Assembly (NCBI RefSeq): GCF_000004195.4
Contig: NC_030683.2
Coordinates: 73,937,764 to 74,001,763 of the forward strand
DNA from: Xenopus tropicalis
Lineage: Eukaryota > Chordata > Amphibia > Anura > Pipidae
DNA length: 64,000 nt
Reading direction: 5' to 3'
How positions within the stretch are numbered: position 1 is the stretch's first letter; each line of letters opens with the position of its first letter. Positions 52,715-64,000 of the stretch are shown here, piece after piece. Position numbers and translations under genes: made by a program. Under the pieces are notes generated by a model, which saw nothing but the letters and a program-made list of their open reading frames with translations, was not told the origin of the DNA and made no database searches.

Positions 52715-53460
52715 AGGTAGGGCATCACACTTCAAAAATAAGAAATCTCAGTTTAGACATTAATGTTCAGAGCTCCCTTGCACCAACCAAAGACTGGGGC
52801 ACAAAAGTAATAGTATGGGCTCTAAAGGGCACAACTTTAGAACCTTTAGTGTCCCTCACTTGCATCCATCCCCATAGCTATTGAGCACCTATCTGTCGCT
52901 TGCATGAGCTTCAAATGAAGTAAATGGAAGTCCACCCCGTTAAAAATTTTATTGGCCTGTACTAGGACTTCCTTTAAAGGAAAAATTCAGATATATGTTG
53001 GACTTTTACAGAACTGTGCACCACAATAATCGTTGATTTCTCTGTATGTTTGCTTACTCAGAGAATGGGTTTATTATAGCTACAGGTATGTTGTACATAA
53101 CATAGCACTTTGCCCTGAAAAAAGCAAGCATGTCACAGACCAAAACAGCTAAAAAAAAATAAGTATTAATAAGTAATAATAAGAATTTTTATTTCAGTCA
53201 CAATAGGGCAATAGTGTAATTAAACTTTTCTTATGCTTTACAATTACACTGTAACTAGTATCTCTCAAAAGAACCTGCCCTAGGAACTAGAAACAGTTCA
53301 TGAGCATGTCTTACCTCTAAAAGAACTGATGAAGTCAGCGTGCCAGCCATGACTTCAAATAAAAAAATATGGGTGAAAGCAAAGCTGCCTTTGCTATAAG
53401 TATGCCAGAAATACCTACATACTGGCATTCCATCATATATATATATGTATACCGATGAAG
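52715..53460. other. no recognised gene
   Basis: AT-rich; a CCTTTAAAGG palindrome at about 52973 resembles a fused pair of MITE ends but has no partner. Confidence 0.4.
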
Positions 53461-53477
53461 AAAATCTCGCACATCTC

Positions 53478-53535
53478 AGAATCTTTATTGCAGGAGACTG
53501 ACGTTTCAGCCCCACCAGGGCCATTCTTCCTACAC
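53478..53535 (-). ncRNA. degenerate hammerhead-like motif
   Basis: On the minus strand GGAAGAA, a stem (GCCC / GGGC around TGGTG) and GAAAC (53507-53503) GUCAGUC, followed by an AATAAAGATTC block. The order is right, but the first box is not CUGANGA. It is probably a decayed terminal repeat of a Penelope-associated element. Confidence 0.3.
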
Positions 53536-55923
53536 GTAAGTGACTGCCCTTTCTGTATATATATGTATACTGTATACAAATATACAAGCATTTTTCACAA
53601 GCTCAATATTTAACTAAATATCTAAAAATCAAATTTCTTTCTTTTTCTTAATACGTTATAAAAGACAAAGATGAAATGAAAAGAAGAGCAATGGTGGAAG
53701 TCATCTCTCACAAGCCTCTGCCTGTGTTGATAATGGACAAATGGCTTTAGCGATGACTAGCGATGAAAAGTGGTGCAAGGTTTTGTCTTTAGAAAGAAGA
53801 ATTCTGGCAGGCATCCTTTACGAAACTGTTTTTAACAAGAGGTCATATGAAAGAGATTAGGGTTCCCAGCAAGATATGTACTGACAGAATGGGAACACAG
53901 CTTGTTGATATGTCCAGATGAATCAGTATCATGACTGAGATGTCTGTAGTGTATTATGAGCTGAACAACTTAAAAAGAATCCGGAAAAGGAACATAGTGA
54001 ATTTGATGAGATGTGTTGCTTCAGATTACATCTGAAACTATTTACTCTGCAAAAATTGTGTTGTCCTGGTGGCTGCACATAAACAGTTATAAACCCACAC
54101 AGACCCAGGAACACAAGAAAACAGGAAGATAATGATCTGCACTTATAAGCCAGGGCTGGGATTTAGGAATACCTACAATGATGCTACCAAAAGGCTGGAT
54201 GGCTTAGTATTACTGTGGAAGGAATATTCTAGCTGTTAACACTATAAAGATTGCTGCAGGGTTGCCAGGTCTAATTTTCAAAATCAGCCAAGGTCAGTCC
54301 TAAAACCAGCCCAAAACTAGCCAAACACCACTTCAAAAGTAGCCCATAAATAGCACAATATCCACAGTGAAAAAAAATCTATGTTGGGAGGTATGTCACA
54401 GCAGAAATTTATAAGAGTATTCCATTAACCCCAAACATGTGTAAGCCCTATTTGGTTTTAAAACAGTCCAACACCAGCTAGAATAGGTTAGAGCATGGGG
54501 TACATGAGACTCTTAAACAGGATGGGCCTTCGCTAAATGGAAGTAGCCTGGGGTGTAGTGTAACTACAATTCACTGTAGCTGTGTGCAGAGTAAATAAGC
54601 AAAAATGGATGCCAGAGGGTTCTTGCAGATGAAAAAATAACAACTGTGTTTATTATCCAAGATAATAACCTGGGCAGGGTAAAGCACCTGGTCAGCTCGG
54701 CACCACTATGGAGGGCAGTCTGGATAGATACCTCAGTCCTCAGGTTGAATACCTCTAGCTGTAAAGAGTCCTACAGCCGACTATGGATCAGGGTTATGTA
54801 CTAGCCTGTATCCTGTGTCTTAACCGTGGCCCTATGCTGAGGCAACAGTGCCTGTGAAGGGTAGTTCCAGCTACTTTCCTGGTTGGAGCCAAAAGCTGCT
54901 CTTGCTTCCTTCACCTAACTACCTCACTTTCCTAGAAAGTGCTCTACAGACTATAAATATATAACTGGTCCTCATTCATGGTGTCCCTGTCCCCGACTTC
55001 ACTAGAGTGTAGATGGGTACTCTAGGGTAGAGATGGCTTTACTGGGCCCTGTTGATCCCAGGCTCAGTGGACCTTCCTCCTGAAACACCAGAGGCAGCCA
55101 AAGAGGAAGACCCACCCCTTTGCTAAACATTATATTGGAGTGCAAAGAGTGGAGTCAACCTGTAAACCAATAAGGCATAAGTGCATAACTCTAAACTGAT
55201 ACATGGGTCTTTGTCCAGTAAGAGCATAAACTAAGGAAGTTGTAGGGTTTAAAGCTATAGGGGCATGTATGTGGGTGTGTTTAACTACAGAAACCCTAAG
55301 AGATCCTGAGGGTTATAGTTTAAGGGTCAACTGCAGAAAGGAATAATTGTCAGCCCCCCACATCACTATACAAAGTAGTAGTACAATCTCATACCAGAAA
55401 GAGCAGGAAGCAGGTTGTAATCCAGAGAGATTAGAAAAGGGAGCTTCTTTCTACGCCAGTCTACTATAAACTATAAACAGGTCACAACCGATTCTAGTGC
55501 AGCCTGTAACATTCAGCTCTGATCTCCTTTTAATATTACACTAAACATGCTAGCCTGTCACCTGTGAGCTTGTCTTGCCAGCTCCAAGCCCAAATATACT
55601 TCCTTAGTCTCTCAACAATAATAACACATATTGCAGTTTTATGAACAGGTATAGCAATACGTGGTTATATTTAATGAATATGGCTTGTGCTAAACATGCG
55701 TTTTGCTTATTGTTTTAATCAGGAAAAGTCTATGGGGCTTATAAACAATTGTAATAGTAGCGGGCACTTTTCCCTGCAGTGAGTTGCGTCTTAAACTGTT
55801 TTCATTAAAGGTACTTCAAATTGCGCTCATCGCACTTCTGTATAGTTGCACTTGAGCTGCTCAGTCATTTCTGCCTTGTGTTCTGAATTAGGCGCTGCTG
55901 CCCCTATTGATGCAGGGGAACTC
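53536..55923. other. no recognised gene
   Basis: AT-rich. A GTTGCCAGG...GTTGGGAGGTATG segment at about 54250-54400 looks like a dispersed repeat but its ends are unclear. No ORF has motifs. Confidence 0.4.
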
Positions 55924-56342
55924 TTAAAGGAACAGTAACGCCAAAATATGAAAGTGTATAAACAATATAATGTACTGTTGCCCTGCATTGGTACAACTGG
56001 TGTGTTTGCCTTAGAAGGACAACTATAGTTTAGATAAAAAATGCTGCTGTTTAGCTATGGGGGCAGCCATTCAAATGAGAAAAGGCACAGGTAACGTAGC
56101 AGATAACAGATAAAACCCCATTATATTCTGCAGAGCTTATCTGTTATCTGCTATGTAACCTGTGCCTTTCTCCCTTTTTCCAGCTTTAAAGGCTTCCCTC
56201 ATGACTACACAGCAGCTTATTTATATAAACTATAGTAGAGTTTCTGTAGCCAACACACTAATTTTACCAGTGCAAGGCAACAATACATTATATTCTAATT
56301 ACTTTAAAACACTTTCATTTTTTGGTGTTACTGTTCCTTTAA
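55924..56342. mobile_element. T2-type fold-back MITE, 419 bp
   Basis: Left TTAAAGGAACAGTAACGCC, right (inverted) TTAAAGGAACAGTAACACC, with similarity extending over more than 30 bases. The whole element folds back: GGCACAGGTAACGTAGCAG pairs with CTGCTATGTAACCTGTGCC around a 20-base centre (about 56120). Its right TTAA is shared with the next MITE. Confidence 0.8.
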
Positions 56343-56747
56343 AGGAGAAGGAAAGCCCAAGTCACTTGGGGGTGCCAAAATGTAAGGCACCCCCTAGTGA
56401 CTTTAATCGCTTACCTGGTGCCCCTGTTAAGAGAGAACAGCACCAGCCCGGGGTAGCAGCGAGCTCTTCCTTCTTCCACGTTGGCACGCTGCGCATGCCC
56501 ATTAGATTGAAAAGCCAAACTTTAACAAGAAAGTCGGCCTCTCACTCTACTGCACATGCGCCGGGCCAGGGATTTCATCTCAGAAGAAACGCGGAGGAAG
56601 GAAGCACTCGCTACAGATACCCCAGTCTGGTGCGGTTCTCTCCTAACAGGGGCACCAGCTCGGGGCACAAGGTAAGCGATTAAAGTCACTTGGGGGTGCC
56701 TAACATTTTAGCACCCCCAAGTGACTTAGCCTTTCCTTCTCCTTTAA
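56339..56747. mobile_element. T2-type MITE, 409 bp
   Basis: The ends TTAAAGGAGAAGGAAAG are perfect inverses over 17 bases. Subterminal CACTTGGGGGTGCC is inverted at the right. Same family as 38231-38602. The interior holds a GC-richer block with CGCATGCC and CACATGCGCC. A 173-aa ORF across both MITEs is accidental. Confidence 0.8.
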
Positions 56748-57483
56748 GCTACTGCCACCTAATGACCAGGCAGTAGCACCAGGGTTCCCTCAGCAACCTG
56801 TGTCACACTTACACTCTAAAAATCAGTCCCAGACCTTATTCACTTGCTGAACACCAGAAATGATGAGTGGCTGACTTGGAAAATATTAGGTGAACTGTAT
56901 CTGATTTGTGACAAAGTGCTTGGCAGTTGCTTCCACTTTGGCAAATCAAATGTCACTGCAGTAGCATAACATGGCGGGAAATGTACTGTGGAAAGAAACT
57001 GCATCTGGGTAGCTGAATGCACCCTTAGGTTTTTGTTATTTACTGAGCCAGTAAAACGGAAGCTACTCTATGTTTGGTCCTTGTAAGGTAGATAATTATA
57101 TTAGCAGTACACAGATAAGCCCCCTGCATAATGGCCTCCTTCCTACAAGACAGTCAGAACAAGGGTGAAGGAAAGGTGGCTCTATATTTGTAATCTAAAC
57201 ACAGTAGCTTTAGTTTCCCTTTTTAGATCACACAAAAAAAAATTTTTTTCCAGATTAAAATAACAGGCAAATTGTATGTTCAGAATAATCCCTATTCATT
57301 GAATTAATGTTGATGTGTATTCCCACTTTACCTGTTCACAATAATGGCAATGTCCATAGGTACTTAGAATCAAGGTGTGTATGTATGTATATTTGTGTGT
57401 GAGGGGGGGGTATCGCTTAACATATTTGTGTTAAAACATTTTTAAATGTTATGTTTCACTTGAGCCTACAGGGGGATCTGGTT

Positions 57484-57672
57484 CAGTGTCTTAGGGCCGT
57501 GGTAGGCGGGGAGATTAGTCGCCTGTGACAAATCTCCCTTGTTGTGGGCAACTAATCTCGCCGATATGCCATCCCACCTGCTTGAATGTAAATTGTTGGT
57601 GGGATGGCATATGTGGCGCTGCGATTTCCTGAAATCGTGGAAGTTTCCTCTCAAGGCTTAGGGCCCCTTTCC
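57484..57672. repeat. probable MITE with internal stem-loop
   Basis: CTTAGGGCCGTGG at the left and CTTAGGGCCCC at the right frame a segment with a perfect 15-bp stem (ATATGCCATCCCACC 57564-57578, its inverse 57598-57612, 19-base loop). It looks like a known frog repeat, but I cannot fix its ends or superfamily. Confidence 0.5.
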
Positions 57673-57720
57673 ACAGTATTTTAAGGTAAACAAAAGCAGT
57701 CACAGAAGTTGCTTTCTTAA

Positions 57721-60279
57721 CCCTTTAGTGCCAGCCGAATTTGGCATTTCAGTGCCAGACGTTTTTAAAAGCATTTTGTACTCATTCATTAACAATGTTT
57801 TTTGGTAGGAAAACCTCCATGAAACTAGAGAAATTATATATATTTTTTTTCATCACTAATTGGGCTTCGACATACACACTGAATTTTATAACTTTTCTGG
57901 AGATATGATGTGTATTTTGGGTGAAATATGTAAAAAAAAAAATTATGAAAAATTTAAAATTTTTACACATATTTTTTATTTGTTTGTAAAAGCCCAAGTC
58001 CAACGATACCAAATATGTGGTGGTACCCCACTGTTCCTGTCCAGAAGTAACTCCCAAACTAAAGCAATACTTTGTACAATATCACACCAGAACAAAGTGG
58101 AAAAGCGCTTGTAACAGTTGATGCAGCATAACTTATATGTAAATCTAAAATATCCCCTCATGTTTGGTATCTTTAGAAACTGCAGAACTTCAGGTTTCTA
58201 GGTGCAATCTAGTTTTCACACAAAAGCCAAATACTTTTTGTCAGTGCATTGTGAAATTTTGAGCTTTTTTTTGCATTTTTGTTTTTTTTCTAAAACGTAA
58301 ATTTGGACGCAAGATCAAATGTGGATTTGGCAAAAAAAAATCTCAGAAAGATTTTCGAACCAAGGCAAATTTGAAAGACAAACTTCTCCCGAATAAAATG
58401 ATGCCCCATATGTATGGGTGCACATAAAGAGGTGGCCACCAAATGCCCCAAAGCAGGGGCAATGCATAAGAGCAATTACAAAAAAAAATTGGGGGGCTGC
58501 GCTCTATGTGCACTACCTGCAGTTTTTCAGTGTTAACGCCCCTACCTGTGAAATAACCCCCACAAACTATATATTTCCAAAAAGTGCACACCTTCAGCTA
58601 TTTAGAGGCACTACTCTTCTCTTTCTACATGGAAAATTGTGGCCACAGTCCCTTGCAGAAGTCAGCGCTTTGGTCAGAAATCAAGGAAAAACCAGATACA
58701 AACCTAGATTTTTCCCATAAAATCTCCATGGCAACTACCAAAAAATTACTAAACATCAATCTGCAAGTTCCCCTGAATAAAACAATACCCCATATGTATG
58801 GGTGCACATAAAGACGTGGCCACCAAATGCCCCCAAACAGGGGCAATGCATAAGGGGGGGCTGCGCTCTATGTGCACTACCCGCAGTTATTTAGTCTAAA
58901 CACCCCCATACCTGTGAAATAATCCCCGCAAATTATATTTTTCCAAAACGTGCACACCTTCAGCTATTCAGAGACACCACTCTTCTATTTCTAAATAGAA
59001 AATTGGGCCGCAGTCCCTTGCAGAAGTCAGCGCTTTGGTCAGAAATCAAGGAAAAACCAGATACAAACCTAGATTTCTCTCCAAAATCTCCATGGCAACT
59101 ACCAAAATCTTATTAAACATCAATCTGCAAGTTCCCCTGAATAAAACGATACCCCATATGTATGGGTGCACATAAAGACGTGGCCAAATCAAATCACGAA
59201 AATGCAATAAAACCACTAAAAAGCAATGAAAGAACAATAATTGCAATGAATTGGTGGTCAGAGCCCTGGATCCACCAATGTCACTGAAAAACCAACCTTT
59301 TTTGGGGCACTAAACATGCAATAAAGAACAATGCAAAGAAAACACAATAAAATAAGTAAAATCCAATAAAATCACCTAAACCAACAGAAGATCTACCAAC
59401 GACACTGCAGAAGCAACCTTTTTTGGAGCACTAAACACGCAATAAAGGACAATGCAAATGTAATAAAATAAAATCACCAAAATGCAATAAAACCACTAAA
59501 AGCAATGAAAGAACAATAATTGCAATGAAATCGGTGGTCAGAGCCCTGGATCCACCAACGTCACCGCAAATTCAGAACTCAATAGCAATAGAAAAGTTAA
59601 AATGCAATAAAATAATTAAAAAACAGAAATCAATTATGAAAACACCAAAAAAACACAAAAATGCAACCAAATAAATCAAATAATTATAGAACAAGATCAT
59701 AAATAAAGTTTTAGTGAAAAAAAGACTGCCAAAGAAAACAAAGAAAGAAAAAAAAAAGTGTAAGTGTGTGTGTAAGTGTGTGTGTAAGTGTATGTGTGTG
59801 CTTGGCAAAGTTGTCTGTAAGTGTGTATGTGTGCAAAAGTGTGATTATGAGAAAAACAGAAAAAGAAATTAAAAAAAAAAAAAATTAGACAGTTTGGATA
59901 CAAATAAGCAAAATAAACAGTGGAGTTGTAGTTCAGCTCACCCATGGCAGGCAGGCGATCAGGGACGACCAATCCGGCAGGAAGGCAGCAGGAGAATCCA
60001 GCAGTCACACGTGGCAGGCAGAGAGGAGGAGGTGACGGTAGGGGGGTCACTATTTAAAGGGACAGCAGTGGACATGTCATTATTGCGTGCCCACTGCTGT
60101 CATTGGCTAAGGGACCCGATCGGCGGCGCTGGGGGGGAGCCGATCGGTAAGTATGACTGTATTTGCTCGTTGCCTAGGGGCAGTTTACAAGCGCTGCGCT
60201 GCTTTAAAAGCGAGCGCAGCGCTTGTAAACCTGAAAGTGCTGCAGGACGTAGATTCTACGTCCTGTGGCACTAAAAGGG
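57721..60279. mobile_element. piggyBac-like non-autonomous element, 2559 bp
   Basis: TTAA at 57717-57720 and 60280-60283 flanks ends CCCTTTAGTGCCA and, inverted, CCCTTTTAGTGCCA. TTAA targets and CCCTTT termini fit the piggyBac superfamily. No transposase ORF is present. Inside are three units of 365-386 bp around ATGTATGGGTGCACATAAAG (about 58410, 58796, 59160), two copies of a CAATGAAAGAACAATAATTG block (about 59225 and 59502) and two of a CCTTTTTTGG.GCACTAAAC block. The right 350 bp are GC-richer. Confidence 0.75.
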
Positions 60280-60283
60280 TTAA

Positions 60284-61509
60284 AGGCAAGTGCCAGCAGT
60301 TTATTTTGTTACAAAACATCAGTAACAAACACAAAATAAGAAATAAGAAAATAAACCCTTGCACCAGAGCACTGGCTAAACACAGTTGGCAGCCTAACTA
60401 CAGTTGGGTGGCTTTTCCAACTCCAACTTAACAAAAGAAAGCAAAATCAGAAATCATTAGACAATCATAGATCATCAGTACCTTTCCCATACAGTGCAGC
60501 TCCTGCTACCTGTGTATTAGGGAAGAGAGAGCTCCCCCCTCCCCACAATGGAGTCTTTTTAAAAGGCTGTCAGCTACAGCAATTACCTTGCTGCTAAGGT
60601 CTTTATTAAAGGGCTGGGTTTGTGATTAATTATTCCATGTTCCAGGGTACCCACTATGCAAAACCCTGGGATAAACATTTCATCCATCTACCCAGCCACT
60701 TTATTACAGTTATTTTCAAACTAAATAAGTAATCTTGCATAATGCCTACAAGACCCTTTTCTAAATGCTAAAATATATGCTTCAATGGAAGATCTTTTCA
60801 GGCTATGTTGAATGTGTTAATGTATGGGAATAGGAAGATTAGCCTCTATCCATGGTTTTAAAAAACAATTTACACAAAGGGCAAAATGATTTCAAGCCTT
60901 TCATATCAACTTTACTACATATAATCATTAACATATGTTGTTATTTCTTTGTTCAAGAAAATAATGGGATGAAACCATCTTTATAAATGTACAGTATATA
61001 CAGGGGGATTCGATTTAGAGTTAGTGCTTTGACAAAGTTCCAAGTTTGGAGTTTAAGCACAAAGCTATAAATTATCACTTTTTTTGGCCCTCTGATGAAT
61101 GACTGAAACAGGAGATTCTACCTCAGATCTCAAGCTTTACAAATAATATGACTAACACTAGTGAATGTTATTATTGTGGTCCATTCATTGCCATATACAA
61201 CGTAACTTGAAGGATACTTTGGATTTCTATCTATGCAATAATTGTGCATTTAAAATTACCTTGAAACTCTTGTCATTTCTTTATGGCCTTGAAATTTCTG
61301 CACAAGTCATAACTGCTCAGAACTATTACGCCATCTGCTCTAATATTGTTTTCTCTAGTAACAAACCATAAAAGCTTATGATTTTTTTTAAATTGAGAAA
61401 TGTAATATTTTTGTATGCAACTTTCATAGAATTATGCGTATTGAACTAAGACCTGGCTTTCTGTGGCTAGAAGGAAAAGAAAACGTGTAATAACAATAGC
61501 AAACAGACA
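60284..61509. other. no recognised gene
   Basis: AT-rich; no motif-bearing ORF or paired repeat. Confidence 0.4.
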
Positions 61510-61880
61510 TATGCACCAGCATCCAGTTTCAGAGGTTAAAAGAAGCAAGCTTTATTTCAAATAATGTCCTGACGCGTTTCATTTTTTCCCCAACGTGTAA
61601 TCATAGGTACCTATGATTGTGTTACAAGTACTTATATTTATGTTTTGGAGAAACACAAAATGCATCAGGATATGATATGAAATAAATCTTTCTTCTTTTA
61701 ACTGCTAAATCTGGATGCTAGTGTGTATATATTTATGATATCATTGCGCCAAATCTCCTTCTTCTACAGGTCTGGGGAGCTGAACCTGGACCATTGGAGC
61801 AGCTTAGTGAACGACCTGTTATATGCACAGCGTTTTTGAACCTTCCTTCAGGTGTCATGAAGGCTCACATACTAAACAGT
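61510..61880 (+). mobile_element. hammerhead-like fold-back, decayed
   Basis: The left arm (about 61512-61590) and right arm (about 61650-61730) are inverse with roughly 80 percent identity by eye (for example AGCATCCAGTTTCAGAGG against CTGCTAAATCTGGATGCT). The left arm holds GACGCGTTTCA, the inverse of a UGAAACGCGUC box. A unique tail follows to about 61880. This is the same layout as the 12930 insertion, but older. Confidence 0.5.
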
Positions 61881-61893
61881 GATATCATGATTA

Positions 61894-62153
61894 GGGATGT
61901 AGCGAACTGTTCGCCGGCGAACTAATTCGCGCGAACATCGGGTGTTCGCAAGTCCGCAAATTCGCGAACTTTTGGCGATGTTCGCCATTTGGGTTCGCCT
62001 TAGCTGGCGCCAAATTTTGACCTCTCACCCCAGACCAGCAGATACATGTCAGCCAATCAGGCAGCTCTCCCTCCTGGGCCACCCCCCCCCTTGGACCACT
62101 CCCTTCCATATATAAACCGAAGCCCAGCAGCCATTTTACATTCTGCCTGTGTG
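61894..62153 (+). mobile_element. CpG-rich end of an unidentified transposon, with TATA box
   Basis: It starts after TTA with GGGATGTAGCGAAC and runs through TTCGCCGGCGAA and other TTCGCGAA-type palindromes. GCCAATCAGGCAG (about 62053) is a CCAAT-like box, and TATATAAA lies at 62109-62116. Together they look like the 5' end and promoter of a DNA transposon, perhaps of the Harbinger type given the TTA, but no second end lies in the window. Confidence 0.45.
62109..62116 (+). promoter_or_regulatory. candidate TATA box
   Basis: TATATAAA, with a CCAAT box about 60 bases upstream. A start near 62140 would place the 87-bp array in the leader of the transcript. Confidence 0.45.
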
Positions 62154-63284
62154 TGCTTGAAGAGATAGTGTAGGCAGAGAAGCTGTGATTGATTTGAGGG
62201 AGAGTTTAAGTAGGATTTCTGGCTAGTAATCTACTACTGCTCTGTATTTGTGTGGGGATAGGAGCTGTGCATTCATTTGAGGGAGAGTTTAAGTAGGATT
62301 TCTGGCTAGTAATCTACTTTCTACTGCTCTGTATTTGTGTGGGGATAGGAGCTGTGCATTCATTTGAGGGAGAGTTTAAGTAGGATTTCTGGCTAGTAAT
62401 CTACTTTCTACTGCTCTGTATTTGTGTGGGGATAGGAGCTGTGCATTCATTTGAGGGAGAGTTTAAGTAGGATTTCTGGCTAGTAATCTACTTTCTACTG
62501 CTCTGTATTTGTGTGGGGATAGGAGCTGTGCATTCATTTGAGGGAGAGTTTAAGTAGGATTTCTGGCTAGTAATCTACTTTCTACTGCTCTGTATTTGTG
62601 TGGGGATAGGAGCTGTGCATTCATTTGAGGGAGAGTTTAAGTAGGATTTCTGGCTAGTAATCTACTTTCTACTGCTCTGTATTTGTGTGGGGATAGGAGC
62701 TGTGCATTCATTTGAGGGAGAGTTTAAGTAGGATTTCTGGCTAGTAATCTACTTTCTACTGCTCTGTATTTGTGTGGGGATAGGAGCTGTGCATTCATTT
62801 GAGGGAGAGTTTAAGTAGGATTTCTGGCTAGTAATCTACTTTCTACTGCTCTGTATTTGTGTGGGGATAGGAGCTGTGCATTCATTTGAGGAGAGTTTAA
62901 GTAGGATTTCTGGATAGTAATCTACTTTCTACTGCTCTGTATTTGTGTGGGGATAGGAGCTGTGCATTCATTTGAGGGAGAGTTTAAGTAGGATTTCTGG
63001 CTAGTAATCTACTTTCTACTGCTCTGTATTTGTGTGGGGATAGGAGCTGTGCATTCATTTGAGGGAGAGTTTAAGTAGGATTTCTGGCTAGTAATCTACT
63101 TTCTACTGCTCTGTATTTGTGTGGGGATAGGAGCTGTGCATTCATTTGAGGGAGAGTTTAAGTAGGATTTCTGGATAGTAATCTACTTTCTACTGCTCTG
63201 TATTTGTGTGGGGATAGGAGCTGTGCATTCATTTGAGGGAGAGTTTAAGTAGGATTTCTGGCTAGTAATCTACTTTCTACTGCT
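62154..63284 (+). repeat. 87-bp tandem array, 12 full units
   Basis: The unit begins TCTGTATTTGTGTGGGGATA and ends TCTACTTTCTACTGC. Starts lie at 62241, 62328, 62415, 62502 and so on to 63197; one unit is 86 bp (G deleted near 62890), and two have CTGGATAG in place of CTGGCTAG. A diverged first unit (62154-62240) leads in. Units are otherwise nearly identical, which suggests recent expansion or homogenisation. 87 is a multiple of three, but stops lie in the + frames. Confidence 0.9.
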
Positions 63285-63297
63285 CTGTATTTTTTGT

Positions 63298-64000
63298 CTA
63301 AATAACAATTTGTCTAAATAACAATAATAATTCCGTGTCCAGAAACATCACTTGAGTGACGGTTTTCCACCAGCAATAATATATTCCGTATCCACTACTG
63401 TATACGTTGCCCTTGCAGGCCTTGTTGCCCGGTGTCTGCAACCAAGTGCCACCTAGCTGTGTGATCTTTTTCACAATTTGTCTAAATAACAATAATAATT
63501 CTGTGTCCAGAAACATCACCTGAGTGACGGTTTTCCACCAGCAATAAAATATTCCGTATCCACTACTGTATACGTTGCCCTTGCAGGCCTTGTTGCCCGG
63601 TGTCTGCAACCAAGTGCCACCTAGCTGTGTGATCTTTTTCACAATTTGTCTAAATAACAATAATAATTCCGTGTCCAGAAACATCACTTGAGTGACGGTT
63701 TTCCACCAGCAATAATATATTCCGTATCCACTACTGTATACGTTGCCCTTGCAGGCCTTGTTGCCGGTGTCTGCAACCAAGTGCCACCTAGCTGTGTGAT
63801 CTTTTTCACAATTTGTCTAAATAACAATAATAATTCTGTGTCCAGAAACATCACCTGAGTGACGGTTTTCCACCAGCAATAAAATATTCCGTATCCACTA
63901 CTGTATACGTTGCCCTTGCAGGCCTTGTTGCCCGGTGTCTGCAACCAAGTGCCACCTAGCTGTGTGATCTTTTTCACAATTTGTCTAAATAACAATAATA
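63298..64000. repeat. 168-bp tandem array, running off the window
   Basis: Unit starts lie at 63313, 63481, 63649, 63816 and 63984 (one unit is 167 bp owing to a lost C near 63765). Two variants alternate: one has TTCCGTGTCC, CACTTGAGTG and AATAATATATT, the other TTCTGTGTCC, CACCTGAGTG and AATAAAATATT. The true period is therefore a 336-bp dimer. 168 is 56 codons, so minus-strand frames stay open over several units; I do not regard that as proof of coding. Confidence 0.9.

Noticed and set aside
56162..56683. 173-codon ORF
   Set aside because: It spans the junction of two MITEs and has no conserved motif.
63298..63995. Minus-strand ORFs of 103 and 160 codons as genes
   Set aside because: They are open because the unit is 168 bp and stop-free in one frame; a one-base loss breaks the frame, and no promoter or start context supports them.
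62154..64000. CRISPR-like array
   Set aside because: Units are contiguous and nearly identical over their whole length without variable spacers, in a eukaryotic repeat context. These are tandem satellites.
1..64000. Exons of a host gene
   Set aside because: I looked for ORFs with recognisable host domains and plausible splice borders and saw none; short exons of an unknown gene cannot be excluded by eye.

Overview
This window looks like non-coding nuclear DNA from a pipid frog, most likely Xenopus (I cannot separate X. tropicalis from X. laevis by eye). The reason is its mix of repeats: TTAA-flanked MITEs with TTAAAGG ends (T2/Kolobok type), a TTAA-flanked piggyBac-like element, hAT MITEs, a DIRS element, Neptune-like Penelope elements, an L1/Tx1-type LINE and a Tf1/sushi-type chromovirus. 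I recognised no host protein-coding exon, tRNA, rRNA or snRNA. Nearly every supported feature is a mobile element or its remains, so the window is probably intergenic or inside a very long intron.

Layout. 1-8.2 kb: old LINE fragments (L2-like 3' end, CR1-like endonuclease), a hAT MITE and an unassigned TIR-bounded composite (5375-8145). 9.5-15.1 kb: Penelope-like fragments, a T2-type MITE, a 999-bp fold-back insertion with a hammerhead-like core, and the GIY-YIG 3' end of a Neptune-like element. 16.5-28.2 kb: a broken L1/Tx1-type LINE on the minus strand, cut by three later insertions: an intact 5.6-kb chromovirus (17174-22785), a hAT element carrying a minisatellite (23335-24413) and a hammerhead-like fold-back (26031-26541). 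28-41 kb: mostly unremarkable AT-rich DNA with a few MITEs. 41.2-45.3 kb: a decayed DIRS element on the minus strand, itself interrupted by a 575-bp insertion. 45.8-57.7 kb: hAT and T2-type MITEs (two pairs abutting on a shared TTAA), two more hammerhead-like elements and a GATA microsatellite. 57.7-60.3 kb: a piggyBac-like non-autonomous element with internal repeats. 61.5-64 kb: another fold-back, the CpG-rich end and TATA box of an unidentified transposon, a 12-copy 87-bp array and a 168-bp array that runs off the window.

The one intact gene is the fused gag-pol ORF (17832-22223, 1463 aa) of the chromovirus: CCHC knuckle, DSG protease, YLDD reverse transcriptase, RNase H, D,D35E integrase, chromodomain. 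Its two 640-bp LTRs look identical and lie between perfect 5-bp ATGGG duplications, so it is very young and may be active. It has no tRNA-type primer site. Instead ten bases just after the left LTR are complementary to ten bases at the predicted 5' end of its own RNA, which points to Tf1-like self-priming.

The most interesting recurrent pattern is a family of short elements with a hammerhead-like core (CUGANGA, stem, GAAAC). Four of them share the same fold-back architecture, and the ones with resolved ends are flanked by 13-15 bp target duplications. They are probably non-autonomous elements mobilised by Penelope-type machinery, but that is an inference.
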